Assembly (NCBI GenBank): GCA_900757205.1
Contig: CAAENA010000087.1
Span: forward strand, 1-42,298
DNA: 42,298 bases
Reading direction: 5' to 3'
Origin: an uncultured Collinsella sp.
GTDB lineage: Bacteria > Actinomycetota > Coriobacteriia > Coriobacteriales > Coriobacteriaceae
In this document: positions 34,682 through 42,298 of the stretch, one piece after another
Layout of the letters: the number at the start of each line of letters is the position of its first letter
Position numbering within the stretch: position 1 is the stretch's first letter
Program-made: the position numbers and the translations under genes
Notes under the pieces: generated by a model
The model's input: the letters and a program-made list of their open reading frames with translations, nothing else
The model's database searches: none
Told to the model about the DNA's origin: nothing

Positions 34682-34740
34682 GCCGGCACCTGGGGGCGCT
34701 CCTAAGTGCCGGCATTATAGGAACGTCCCCAAGTGCCGGC
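34682..34740. repeat. REP-like inverted repeat, 22-bp arms
   Basis: Arms 34682-34703 (GCCGGCACCTGGGGGCGCTCCT without its last bases) and 34719-34740 (ending CCCCAAGTGCCGGC) are imperfect reverse complements with about four mismatches. The loop starts with AAGTGCCGGC, an extra copy of the outer end of the right arm, exactly the plan seen at 3960-4023. Confidence 0.75.
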
Positions 34741-34773
34741 TCGGGACTATTTTCGAGGACCCTCCGAAGGACT

Positions 34774-35003
34774 GTGGCCAAAAAACGGCAAATATGAGTA
34801 CTGTTACCGTTGTAGCTACATTATTTTCGTTAATAAAAGAAGATCTTAATGAGATTTATTCGCATCAAGGTCTTCCTTTAATGAACACTTGAGGAGATAC
34901 GGCAGCTTATCTGCTCGATCGACACGTCAAATCACCTTAAATGTGGTCAAAATTACTGCTACTAAAAGAGTATCAGTACTCATATTTGATGTTTTTTGGC
35001 CAC
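34774..35003. mobile_element. MITE-like element, 230 bp with 34-bp inverted ends
   Basis: 34774-34807 (GTGGCCAAAAAACGGCAAAT and following) matches the reverse complement of 34970-35003 at 31 of 34 positions. The interior is much more AT-rich than its surroundings. It holds a 32-codon frame (ATG at 34795, MSTVTVVATLF...) without a ribosome site, probably not translated. No flanking duplication is obvious. Size, terminal repeats and lack of a gene fit a miniature inverted-repeat transposable element. Confidence 0.65.
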
Positions 35004-35142
35004 GGCTCTTTATAGACACCCTGCACAGCGACGGTGGTAGATTTCGGAACGTGTCCGTCAGCCCCGTTCCGAAAAGCGAGCCGCATGCAACGGCCAAGCC
35101 ACGACAGGCCCCGGGAGAGCGGGGACACCGGCTTAGGTTTAT

Positions 35143-35209
35143 CGCGAGTTCCGCACGAACAGGAGGCCACTTAATGTGGCCTCCGTCGTGAGCAGGACTG
35201 TAGAGCAGG
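35143..35209. repeat. second copy of the 67-bp structured repeat
   Basis: Equal in length to 5167-5233, with six differences: CGCGAGTTCCGCACG at the left, an inner hairpin GAGGCCAC, TTAA, TGTGGCCTC, and GACTGTAGAGCAGG at the right. One A-T pair of the inner stem in copy 1 is G-C here. Lies 57 bp downstream of the tsaD stop; upstream hairpins at 35043-35073 (9-bp stem) and a GCCCCG/CGGGG stem near 35110 also lie in this gap. Confidence 0.8.
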
Positions 35210-35265
35210 AAAGTTCATATGCGGCCGTTGGCGCCCGGGCAGCGCCGGGGATCGCACCTTTGCGG

Positions 35266-37650
35266 CTACAGCGTCATGTTCGGATCGGCATCGACGTCGA
35301 ACGGCGAGATTTCTCCTCGGTCGAATTTACGGCGAGCAACCTCTGCGATCATGGCGGCGTTGTCGGTGCACGCCGAAAGCGGTGGCACCGTTACGCGGAT
35401 CCCCTGACGCCCGAGCTTCTTGATCATCATCTCGCGCAGATGCGGATTAGCCGAGACACCACCGCCGATGCAATACTCCTTGCACCCGGTGGCGTGCAGG
35501 GCGTTTTTGGCCTTCTTGTACTGCACGTCAAAGACCGCCGCCTCAAACGAGGCCGCTAGGTCGGGCAGGTGAATCGTGCGCCCGGCCTTGGTCTCCTGCT
35601 CGATGTAGAGCGTCACCGCCGTCTTGAGGCCCGAAAGCGAGAAGCGATAGTCCCCCCTGCTGTTAAGCGCGCGAGGAAAATCGATCGCGCGGGGATTGCC
35701 CGTCTCGGCCAGCTTGGAGATGATGGGGCCACCGGGATAGCCCAGACCCAACGCCTTGGCTACCTTGTCGAAGGCCTCGCCCACAGCATCGTCGAGTGTC
35801 TCACCAAGTACCTCGTAGTCGCCCCATGCCTTCACGTGCACGAGCATGGTGTGCCCGCCCGAGACAAGCGTAAAGATAAACGGGGGCTTGAGGTCGGGCT
35901 GCGCCAACAGGTTGGCAAACAGGTGGCCCTCCAGATGATTGACGCACACGAGCGGCTTGCCGGCAGCATACGCAAAGCCCTTGGCAAAGGCGACGCCCAC
36001 CACCAGGGCGCCCACCAGGCCCGGACCCTGTGTCACGCCCACAGCGGCAAGCTCACTTGGTGTAATGGCTCCGCCCGTAAGGCCCAGCGACGCTGCGGCG
36101 TCCTCGAGTGCCGCATCCACGACACTCACAATCACCTCGACGTGCTTGCGCGAGGCGATCTCGGGCACCACGCCGCCAAAGCGTGCATGAAAATCAATCT
36201 GCGTCGACACCTGGTTGGCCAGCATATTGCCATCCGCATCGATAATCGCCACCGCCGTCTCGTCGCAGGAGCTCTCGATAGCGAGCACTAGGCGGCGACG
36301 CTCAATCTCGACACGTTCCTCGGCAGAGCGCCCAGGCGCAGGCAGCGGCCATACGCGCTGCTCTGCCGCCGTCGGCTCGGGCGAAGCATTGTCGACCGGA
36401 AGCACCAGGGGCAGCGGAGCCGTCATGACGATGGCATCCTTGCCGGCACCATAGTAGCCGCGGCGCCGTCCTGCCTCGGTAAAGCCCAGAGCGTTATAAA
36501 GCGCGATCGCTCCCTCGTTGTCGTCCTCGACCTCGAGCGAAGCCGTGGTGCAGCCGAGCATCTGGGCATCATAGCTCACATGCGACAGCAGCTTGCGGGC
36601 AATGCCCTCACGGCGATGTGCCGGGTCGACGGCGACATCCAGAATCTGCACATCACCGTCCACGACCATACCGCCGGCAAGGCCCAGCAGCTTGCCGTCG
36701 TCGTGTGCCACCCACCAACTACGCGGCGCAGCGACGTCCTCGCCCAGTTCGGACAGGAACATGCCCGGCGTCCATGCCTTGTGTCCGGCACCTTCAAAGC
36801 AGGCTGCCTCTAGCGCGCTCGCGCCCTCGGCATCCGCCGCGCCCATGGGACGGAACTGCAGATGACGACCGGCGAGCTCATCGGCAACGCCCGTAATTTC
36901 GCTCTGTGCACTCTCAGCAAGACCAAGACGCTTGCGCTCATTTTCCTCGGCATCCGAAAGGCGCGTGTAAATCGGCAGGACGCGAGCCGGATCGCCGTCA
37001 CCCGCAGCGTGCGCGAGCAGCAAGCCCTCGCCCGAAGGCCACCACAGGTCGCGCTCCACGCAGCGGGCGGTCTCGTCCTCACCCAGCAGCTTGCCATAGC
37101 GCACGAGACCGTCACCGGTCAGCTGAACCTGGTCCCAGTCCGCTGCTCGGCGCCACTCATCGAGTGCCACGGCGGCCTTGACCACGTGTTCGCGCTCAAA
37201 TTGACGCTCGGGGCCCTCATCGACCAGCATATACAGCGCCGGATATACCTCACCGCGCATAGCATCGGCCAAGATACCAAGCTTGCCGCGCACGCCAGCC
37301 TTCCACGCCGTCCAAGCGCAAGCGTCGAGCGTCGACACGCCCAGCAGCGGAACATTGGCACCGCACGCGAGGCCCTTGGCAGTGGAGATGCCGATGCGCA
37401 CACCCGTAAACGACCCCGGGCCGCGGCCGACCACGTAGCAACCAACATCGCTGCGATCCAGACCGGCTTGAGCCAGCACGCCATCAACGGTATTCACGAG
37501 CTCAACGTTGGCGTGACGGCGACACATGTGGTCGCCACTCACGAGCTTCGTCTCGCCCGTCTGCCCATCAATCCAGCTTGCCGCGCAGGCAAGCATGTCG
37601 GTCGAAGTATCGAGCGCCACCACCAGCGCGTTGTCGTTATGCAAGCTCAT
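35266..37650 (-). CDS. TsaB-RimI-TsaD fusion: tRNA t6A synthesis and ribosomal acetyltransferase
   Basis: One 794-residue protein carries three enzymes usually encoded separately. Residues 1 to about 235 are TsaB (VVALDTSTDMLACAA, GRGPGSFTGVRIGISTAKGLA). About 265-410 is a GNAT acetyltransferase like RimI (ILDVAVDPAHRREGIARKLL, NEGAIALYNALGFTEAGRR). About 455-794 is TsaD (LAIESSCDETAVAI, GVTQGPGLVGAL, metal-binding NHLEGHLFA, GYPGGPIISKLAETG, GGVSANPHLREM). TsaB and TsaD, with TsaE and TsaC, make the threonylcarbamoyladenosine base of ANN-decoding tRNAs; RimI acetylates ribosomal protein S18. The ATG at 37650 overlaps the tsaE end by 14 bases and has AAGG upstream; the frame opens at 37668. 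All domains look intact. The fusion is known in some actinobacteria. Confidence 0.93.
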   Translation of the reverse strand: MSLHNDNALVVALDTSTDMLACAASWIDGQTGETKLVSGDHMCRRHANVELVNTVDGVLAQAGLDRSDVGCYVVGRGPGSFTGVRIGISTAKGLACGANVPLLGVSTLDACAWTAWKAGVRGKLGILADAMRGEVYPALYMLVDEGPERQFEREHVVKAAVALDEWRRAADWDQVQLTGDGLVRYGKLLGEDETARCVERDLWWPSGEGLLLAHAAGDGDPARVLPIYTRLSDAEENERKRLGLAESAQSEITGVADELAGRHLQFRPMGAADAEGASALEAACFEGAGHKAWTPGMFLSELGEDVAAPRSWWVAHDDGKLLGLAGGMVVDGDVQILDVAVDPAHRREGIARKLLSHVSYDAQMLGCTTASLEVEDDNEGAIALYNALGFTEAGRRRGYYGAGKDAIVMTAPLPLVLPVDNASPEPTAAEQRVWPLPAPGRSAEERVEIERRRLVLAIESSCDETAVAIIDADGNMLANQVSTQIDFHARFGGVVPEIASRKHVEVIVSVVDAALEDAAASLGLTGGAITPSELAAVGVTQGPGLVGALVVGVAFAKGFAYAAGKPLVCVNHLEGHLFANLLAQPDLKPPFIFTLVSGGHTMLVHVKAWGDYEVLGETLDDAVGEAFDKVAKALGLGYPGGPIISKLAETGNPRAIDFPRALNSRGDYRFSLSGLKTAVTLYIEQETKAGRTIHLPDLAASFEAAVFDVQYKKAKNALHATGCKEYCIGGGVSANPHLREMMIKKLGRQGIRVTVPPLSACTDNAAMIAEVARRKFDRGEISPFDVDADPNMTL

Positions 37651-38143
37651 CTTGTACAGCCTTATCAATCAAATGGGAAAGCTCCATTGCACGGTCACCG
37701 TGCGCCTCGAGCGTTATCGTTCGCACATCACTGTCGCCCTCATCACGCCTGAGCGTCACCGAAAGATACTCATCCGTCAGCTCGTCTTGGAATTGTTCGC
37801 CCCATTCCAGCAGGCAAGCACCCTCATAGCCCAGCACATCGAAAATGCCCGTATCCTCGAGCTCGTAGGCATGCTCCAGGCGGTATAGATCAAAGTGAAA
37901 CAGCGGAATACGACCTTGATCGTGGACGGCCATGAGCGCAAACGTAGGGCTCGTAACCATATGCCCATCGCCCAGCCCGCGCGAGACGCCCTTGGTAAAG
38001 TGAGTTTTGCCCACTCCCAGGCCACCGGTCAGGATGAGCACATCGCCGTCCTCAAGGCACGGTGCAATTAGCTCGCCAAAGTACTCCGTATCGGCAGCGC
38101 AAGTCGTTTTGTAAGTACCTACCCCCAGGCGCTCCAGGGACAT
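37637..38143 (-). CDS. tsaE: tRNA threonylcarbamoyladenosine biosynthesis ATPase TsaE
   Basis: P-loop ATPase of 168 residues that drives the TsaB-TsaD complex in t6A formation. Visible are Walker A GGLGVGKTHFTKG (residues about 40-52), TSPTFALM (switch), the HFDLYRLEHAYELEDTG segment with the conserved Asp-Tyr-Arg, and LLEWGEQF near the end of the family core. The ATG at 38143 has AAGGAG six bases upstream. It sits 12 bp behind the uracil-DNA glycosylase gene and overlaps the TsaB-RimI-TsaD gene, so the three t6A functions are made together. The C-terminal 25 residues are a charged extension. Confidence 0.95.
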   Translation of the reverse strand: MSLERLGVGTYKTTCAADTEYFGELIAPCLEDGDVLILTGGLGVGKTHFTKGVSRGLGDGHMVTSPTFALMAVHDQGRIPLFHFDLYRLEHAYELEDTGIFDVLGYEGACLLEWGEQFQDELTDEYLSVTLRRDEGDSDVRTITLEAHGDRAMELSHLIDKAVQDELA

Positions 38144-38155
38144 ATATGCTCCTTA

Positions 38156-38776
38156 TTATTCCGAGGCGTCCTCTGGTGCGGGATGTCGCTCCAGATAGTC
38201 GCCCAGCATCTTAAAGTCTTCCTCCAGTAGCTCCTGCCACGCCGGATTGCGTAGCGCTGCTGCCGGATGGAAAGTGGGCATTACTACAAAATGCCCCATC
38301 TGGTGGAACCTGCCGCGCAGCTTAGTAATGCCAATCTCGGTCTTAAGCACAAAGTGCGTCGCGGGGTTGCCGAGCGTCACAATAATATCGGGCCAGATGC
38401 TTCGAATCTGCTCACGCAAAAACGGCGAGCAAGCCAGCACTTCCTCGGGACGCGGATTGCGGTTTCCCGGCGGGCGGCACTTAAGCACGTTGGCAATGTA
38501 GACGTCTTCGCGTTTGAGCCCCGCCAGCGACAAAATGCCGTTGAGGTCCTCGCCTGCCGCCCCCACAAAGGGCTCGCCCTGCAAATCCTCATTGCGGCCC
38601 GGCGCCTCGCCAATAAACATCACGCGAGCGTGGGGGTTTCCCACGCCAAACACGATGTTATGGCGCGACTGGTAAAGCTGGCAAAGGTGACAATCGCCCA
38701 GAACGGCCTCGATCTCCTCGAGTGCGACCTCACGCGGCGCCTGATGGCTATGGCCGGGGATGTGCATGACGCCCAT
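38156..38776 (-). CDS. family 4 uracil-DNA glycosylase
   Basis: DNA repair enzyme of 206 residues that removes uracil arising from cytosine deamination. It is the iron-sulfur type: cysteines in CHLC near the N terminus, in VLKCRPP and in ACSPF fit the 4Fe-4S set. Motif A is GEAPGRNEDLQGEPFVGAAG, and the late His is in MPTFHPAAALRNP. The frame runs up to 38824, but the ATG at 38776 has AGGAG six bases upstream and lies eight bases behind the alr stop. It is part of the acpS-to-tsaD operon with no functional link to its neighbours. Confidence 0.92.
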   Translation of the reverse strand: MGVMHIPGHSHQAPREVALEEIEAVLGDCHLCQLYQSRHNIVFGVGNPHARVMFIGEAPGRNEDLQGEPFVGAAGEDLNGILSLAGLKREDVYIANVLKCRPPGNRNPRPEEVLACSPFLREQIRSIWPDIIVTLGNPATHFVLKTEIGITKLRGRFHQMGHFVVMPTFHPAAALRNPAWQELLEEDFKMLGDYLERHPAPEDASE

Positions 38777-38784
38777 AGCGACTC

Positions 38785-39930
38785 CTACACGTAGACTTTG
38801 TCGAGACGCATACCAAAGCCGCAAGCGACCTCGTAGTTAATCGTGCCGCGTAGGCGCGCCATCTCGTCCATGGTAATCTCGGCATCTCCATCGCGGCCGA
38901 CAATGATCATCTCGTCACCATACTCGGCCTCGGGAATCTCATGCGCCGGGTTGGACTGAATGGCGACCATAAACTGGTCCATGCAGATATTGCCCACCTG
39001 ACGCACACGCTCGCCGCGATACAGCACGTCCATACGATTGGAAAGCGTACGCGAAAGGCCATCGGCATAACCGATCGGAAGGGTGCAGATCTGAACGCGC
39101 GTGCGCGGTACGCGGTAGGTAAAGCCGTAGCCCACGCCCTCGCCCATCGCAGGATGCGCCACGCGCGTCACACGCGCGTGGACGCTCATGACGGGATCAA
39201 GCTGCATCACGCGACCACTCAGCTCACATGGCTGCAGACCATACAAACCGATGCCGGCACGAATCATGTCAAAGTGCATTGAAGAATCGAGCATCGAGGA
39301 CGGCGTATTGGCACAATGCACGATACCGCATTCAAAACCTGCGTCCTTAATGGCCTGAACGGCCTCGGTAAAACGCTGGCACTGCAGCTTGTAGTCCCAA
39401 CCCGAAGGTTCATCGGCCGTGGCGAAGTGCGTAAATATGCCGTCGCACTGAATACCGCGATGGAAATTAATACCGCGGACAAAGTCGAGCACCTGCGTGT
39501 AATGTACGCCAATGCGGTTCATGCCCGTCTCGATGGCGAGATGATACTTGCCCACCTTGCCCGCCGCGACGGCACATTCGCCATACGCAAGAGCAAAGTC
39601 AGACGTATAGACCGAGGGCATGATATCAAACTCGAGCAACGTCGGAATAGCCTCGATAGGCGGCTCGCTTAGAATCAGGATGGGCTTAGTAATCCCGCCC
39701 TGACGGAGCCCAACGCCCTCGTTGACCGTCGCCACGGCAAACATGTCGGCACCGGCCGAATACATGATCTTGGCACACTCAACAGCTCCATGACCATAAG
39801 CATCGGCCTTGACCACGCAGCACAGGCGCTGACGCGGATTCAATAAGTTCTTATAGGCTCTCGTGTTGCGACGGAGCGCCCCGCGGTCGATCTCGACCCA
39901 GGACCAGCGCGTCAAATCGGCTTTATTCAT
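38785..39930 (-). CDS. alr: alanine racemase
   Basis: Pyridoxal-phosphate enzyme that converts L- to D-alanine for peptidoglycan. The 381-residue product (typical length) has the PLP lysine in CVVKADAYGHG, the Met/Arg region IETGMNRIGVH, HCANTPSSM, the catalytic tyrosine in GVGYGFTYRVPR and VGNICMDQFMV. The gene starts two bases behind the nnr stop and is followed closely by the uracil-DNA glycosylase gene. The order acpS - nnr - alr - (tsaE, tsaB, tsaD) is common in Gram-positive genomes, which supports the assignment. No duplicate alr is seen in the window. Confidence 0.96.
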   Translation of the reverse strand: MNKADLTRWSWVEIDRGALRRNTRAYKNLLNPRQRLCCVVKADAYGHGAVECAKIMYSAGADMFAVATVNEGVGLRQGGITKPILILSEPPIEAIPTLLEFDIMPSVYTSDFALAYGECAVAAGKVGKYHLAIETGMNRIGVHYTQVLDFVRGINFHRGIQCDGIFTHFATADEPSGWDYKLQCQRFTEAVQAIKDAGFECGIVHCANTPSSMLDSSMHFDMIRAGIGLYGLQPCELSGRVMQLDPVMSVHARVTRVAHPAMGEGVGYGFTYRVPRTRVQICTLPIGYADGLSRTLSNRMDVLYRGERVRQVGNICMDQFMVAIQSNPAHEIPEAEYGDEMIIVGRDGDAEITMDEMARLRGTINYEVACGFGMRLDKVYV

Positions 39931-39932
39931 GA

Positions 39933-41549
39933 TTAGTCATCCGACCCTTCGTCCATGATTCCCAGATCTTCGAGCGCATCCTTTGCCGCCAGCTCCATGG
40001 CAGGACCGATCAAGTCGATAAGATCGGTCGCGATAACGCTCTTCTCACCATACTCCGTCGCCGCAGCAAAACCGGCGTAGCTGTGAAGTGCGACGGCGTA
40101 CGAATACAGCAACTCCCAACGATCCATCTCGTCGCGCATGGTGGCAAGCGTGCCGGCCAAAATACCCGCGAGAACATCACCCGAACCGGCAGTTGCCAGA
40201 GAAGCCGGACCCGAGAGTGGCAGCAGCACGCGCTCAACGCCACAGATAGCCGTCGTCGGCCCCTTGGCTATGACCACCAGATTGTCGGAGCCTGCAGCCC
40301 AGACAACCTTCTGCGCGGCCGCAATCGCGGTACCAAGGTCGTTCACCTCGTCACCGGCAACCAGGCGCGAAAGCTCACGATAATGCGGCGTCATAACCAA
40401 CGGCTGCTCGCGACGATACATCTCGGGGTTACTATCAATACCGTCAATGGCAATCTTAGCAAGGCAGTTGAGTGCATCGGCGTCCAAAATTAGCGGTACC
40501 TCAAGCTCGAGCAAGCCCGAAACCACCTGCATAGCGCCAGCAGACGTCGTCATACCGGGACCGCACAGCACGCAGCTGTACTTCTTTGCGATCTCACACA
40601 CCGTCATGCGCGCAGCGGCGCCAAAGGAGCCGCGCGAATCAGACGGAATAGCAAAGACGGGAATCGAAGGAAGTGCCATGCGAATGAGATTGGCACAGGC
40701 GTCAGGAGCCGCGACTGCCACGTAACCAGCACCCGCGCGAGCTGCAGACTTGGCCGCCATAATGGCAGCACCAGGATATTGCGCCGATCCGGCGACAATA
40801 AGCACAGAGCCACGGGAATACTTATCGATATTCGATGGTAGCGGAGCAAAGTAATCAACTAAGTCACCGGGCTCGACAATCTCGGCGGCGTGGTCAACAT
40901 CATCGATGACCTCGTCAAGACGGTCGTAAAGATTGCCGCAGATCAAATCGCCAGCATACTCAGGGCCATCAGCGCTATACAGACCAATCTTGGGCGCAAT
41001 CATCGTCACCGTGCGCTCGGCACGAATGCAGTCGTCATCAACAACGCCCGTCTCGGCATTCAGGCCCGAGGGGACATCAATGGATAAGACACAATCGGCG
41101 CATTCATTGACCGTAGGAATCCAAATGGAGAACGGCGCACGCAGATTCCCGTGGAAACCGGTACCAAAAATGGCATCGACAACAACATCGGCCTTATCGA
41201 TCAAAACCTCGAGTTCGTCACGCGAGGGACCGACGCAAACGTGCACATCGCGGCCGGCAGTTCGACGAGCAACATGACGTGCCAGAGCAGCAGGAATCTC
41301 ATCCGGCTCAACCGGAGAAACGATATCCACGTCCACACCCTTGTGGCTCAGGATATCGGCGGCAACCCAACCGTCGCCGCCATTATTACCAAAACCGACC
41401 AGAACGAGAACCCGATCGGGATTGAGCTTCAAGACCTCGTTGGCGGCAAACTCACCCGCTAGCTCCATAAGCTCGGCCTTCGAAGTCCCTTCGCGTTCGA
41501 TGATATCCTCGAGACGAACGACTTCTTCGGTACTCAAAACCGGTTTCAT
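39933..41549 (-). CDS. nnr: bifunctional NAD(P)H-hydrate epimerase / ADP-dependent dehydratase
   Basis: Metabolite-repair enzyme of 538 residues. The N-terminal NnrE (YjeF-N) domain (about 1-215) has VLVGFGNNGGDGWVAA and ends the epimerase core with SIDVPSGLNAETG. The C-terminal NnrD (carbohydrate-kinase-like) domain (about 240-520) has GSAQYPGAAIMAAKSA, LCGPGMTT, LILDADALNCL, MTPHYRELSRLV and the nucleotide-binding GSGDVLAGILAG. It epimerises and dehydrates damaged NADHX/NADPHX with ADP. The ATG at 41549 directly follows the acpS stop without a gap, so translation is coupled. Both catalytic halves appear intact. Confidence 0.95.
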   Translation of the reverse strand: MKPVLSTEEVVRLEDIIEREGTSKAELMELAGEFAANEVLKLNPDRVLVLVGFGNNGGDGWVAADILSHKGVDVDIVSPVEPDEIPAALARHVARRTAGRDVHVCVGPSRDELEVLIDKADVVVDAIFGTGFHGNLRAPFSIWIPTVNECADCVLSIDVPSGLNAETGVVDDDCIRAERTVTMIAPKIGLYSADGPEYAGDLICGNLYDRLDEVIDDVDHAAEIVEPGDLVDYFAPLPSNIDKYSRGSVLIVAGSAQYPGAAIMAAKSAARAGAGYVAVAAPDACANLIRMALPSIPVFAIPSDSRGSFGAAARMTVCEIAKKYSCVLCGPGMTTSAGAMQVVSGLLELEVPLILDADALNCLAKIAIDGIDSNPEMYRREQPLVMTPHYRELSRLVAGDEVNDLGTAIAAAQKVVWAAGSDNLVVIAKGPTTAICGVERVLLPLSGPASLATAGSGDVLAGILAGTLATMRDEMDRWELLYSYAVALHSYAGFAAATEYGEKSVIATDLIDLIGPAMELAAKDALEDLGIMDEGSDD

Positions 41550-42089
41550 CTATGCTCCTAGCGTATCTTGCGAAGCATCGCCCAGGTGCTCCGTCAATGC
41601 TGAATTCTGCAGCTGTTCAAGCTCATCTAAAACAGAGCGAGCCTCTTTAAATGTCTGCGCAACGCGTTTCTTGTTGCTCACTTTTTCTTCCTTAGGCTTA
41701 GGTCGAGCATCTTCGGTAATGGCGATGGCATTCGCAACGGCTAAGTCTCCTGTAAGCGTAATGGAAAGAGCGACCTCAACAACACCCAGCTCTTGAGCGA
41801 TCTCGAGTGCACGGCCCGAAAGCAGCGCCTTCGGCTTGCCGAGTTTATCACGCGTTACCGAAACATCCTGGCGACCCACGCCTTGACTAAAACCCGTGCC
41901 AAGAGCTTTAAGCACCGCCTCGCGCGAAGCAAAGCGGCTCGCATAGTGAGCAGCGGGACGCGATGATGCATCGCAATACGCGCGCTCTTCTTCGGTAAAC
42001 ACACGCCGAGCAAACGACGGCGTCTTTTCAAGAATTGATTTCATGCGGGAAATCTCGACGATATCAACGCCGATACCAGCTTCAGCCAT
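41550..42089 (-). CDS. acpS: holo-[acyl-carrier-protein] synthase with C-terminal extension
   Basis: Transfers 4'-phosphopantetheine from CoA to acyl carrier protein. The 179-residue product contains GIGVDIVEISRM with the metal-binding Asp, FTEEERAYC and RFASREAVLKALGTG with the second acidic residue, and ends the family core near AITEDA at about residue 127. A further 50 residues, Lys/Glu-rich then helical (KKRVAQTFKEARSVLDELEQ), exceed the usual 120-130-residue enzyme; their role is unknown. The ATG at 42089 has GGAGGTG five bases upstream and is preferred over the frame start at 42101. First gene of a minus-strand operon that continues to tsaD. Confidence 0.94.
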   Translation of the reverse strand: MAEAGIGVDIVEISRMKSILEKTPSFARRVFTEEERAYCDASSRPAAHYASRFASREAVLKALGTGFSQGVGRQDVSVTRDKLGKPKALLSGRALEIAQELGVVEVALSITLTGDLAVANAIAITEDARPKPKEEKVSNKKRVAQTFKEARSVLDELEQLQNSALTEHLGDASQDTLGA

Positions 42090-42203
42090 ATTCACCTCCA
42101 TATCGCACAGACTAAGTTATTGTAGCCCGTTCACAGAAGATGCGACAAACGAGGGTTATAAAACACAGCTACTATGTGAGACAAAAGCCCGTAAACGCAA
42201 AAA

Positions 42204-42231
42204 AAGGGGGAGGCCGCGAGGCCTCCCCCTT
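42204..42231. terminator. terminator at the right edge
   Basis: A 12-bp perfect stem AAGGGGGAGGCC (42204-42215) with its complement (42220-42231), loop GCGA. On the minus strand it is followed by a long T run (the A run at 42199-42205), so it ends a gene lying beyond the window and insulates the acpS promoter. Confidence 0.85.
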
Positions 42232-42298
42232 CTTCAATCTCGATGACGGCTCGGTGCCGTCCACCGGTCAGCGGCGCCCTGGCCTCCCACGGGCTGGC

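Noticed and set aside
34795..34893. 32-codon gene inside the MITE-like element
   Set aside because: No ribosome site, its start overlaps the terminal repeat, and no recognisable protein features.
42268..42298. C terminus of a minus-strand gene at the window edge (PARGRPGRR, stop)
   Set aside because: Nine codons before the terminator at 42204 are too few to support a gene call.

Overview
The window reads as chromosomal DNA of a high-GC gut actinobacterium of the class Coriobacteriia, most like Collinsella (inference). The signs are a phosphoketolase, a single tsaB-rimI-tsaD fusion gene, a CUT1 sugar ABC transporter beside malQ-glgP, GC-rich codon use and Shine-Dalgarno starts. No rRNA, phage structural genes or CRISPR array were seen.

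Layout. (1) 1-7.8 kb is core metabolism: phosphoketolase (xfp) behind two LacI-type operators, the LacI-family regulator, murB, a Tat-exported NlpC/P60-like wall hydrolase and galE. (2) 7.9-19.5 kb is an accessory island between galE and malQ, littered with broken transposases (IS3-like orfA, an unnamed transposase, IS110-like and IstB fragments inside a 70-bp inverted-repeat element). It carries two systems. The first is an overlapping gene pair of an ABC-class AAA ATPase and a small Cys-rich protein with a PD-(D/E)XK-like motif, a candidate defence pair. The second is a minus-strand peptide operon. In order of transcription it holds two paralogous 39-residue five-cysteine peptides (too short for ordinary gene calling), an ABC ATPase, two ABC permeases, a radical SAM/SPASM maturase and a fused ABC exporter, with an HTH/DUF2975-like pair just upstream. 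This looks like an uncharacterised RiPP pathway and is the main discovery candidate. (3) 19.5-32.1 kb is alpha-glucan and alpha-glucoside use: malQ, glgP, a binding-protein-dependent ABC importer, a GntR/HutC regulator and an unusual PTS EIIC-EIIB protein fused to a HAD phosphatase. GTNTANAC-type sites in front of malQ, the binding protein gene, gntR and the PTS gene suggest one regulon. (4) 32.2-42.3 kb is housekeeping: polyprenyl diphosphate synthase, a peptidoglycan-binding-domain protein, tRNA-Gln(UUG), a repeat-rich 0.9-kb gap, and a minus-strand operon acpS - nnr - alr - udg - tsaE - tsaB/rimI/tsaD.

Intergenic DNA is unusually rich in palindromic repeats. These include an alternating six-unit array with a 40-bp period (23.65-23.87 kb), two copies of a 67-bp structured repeat with a compensatory base change (5.17 and 35.14 kb), two hairpins of identical design but different sequence (3.96 and 34.68 kb) and a 230-bp MITE-like element (34.77-35.00 kb).

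All calls come from reading the sequence and translations. No database search was run, and family names rest on motif recognition.
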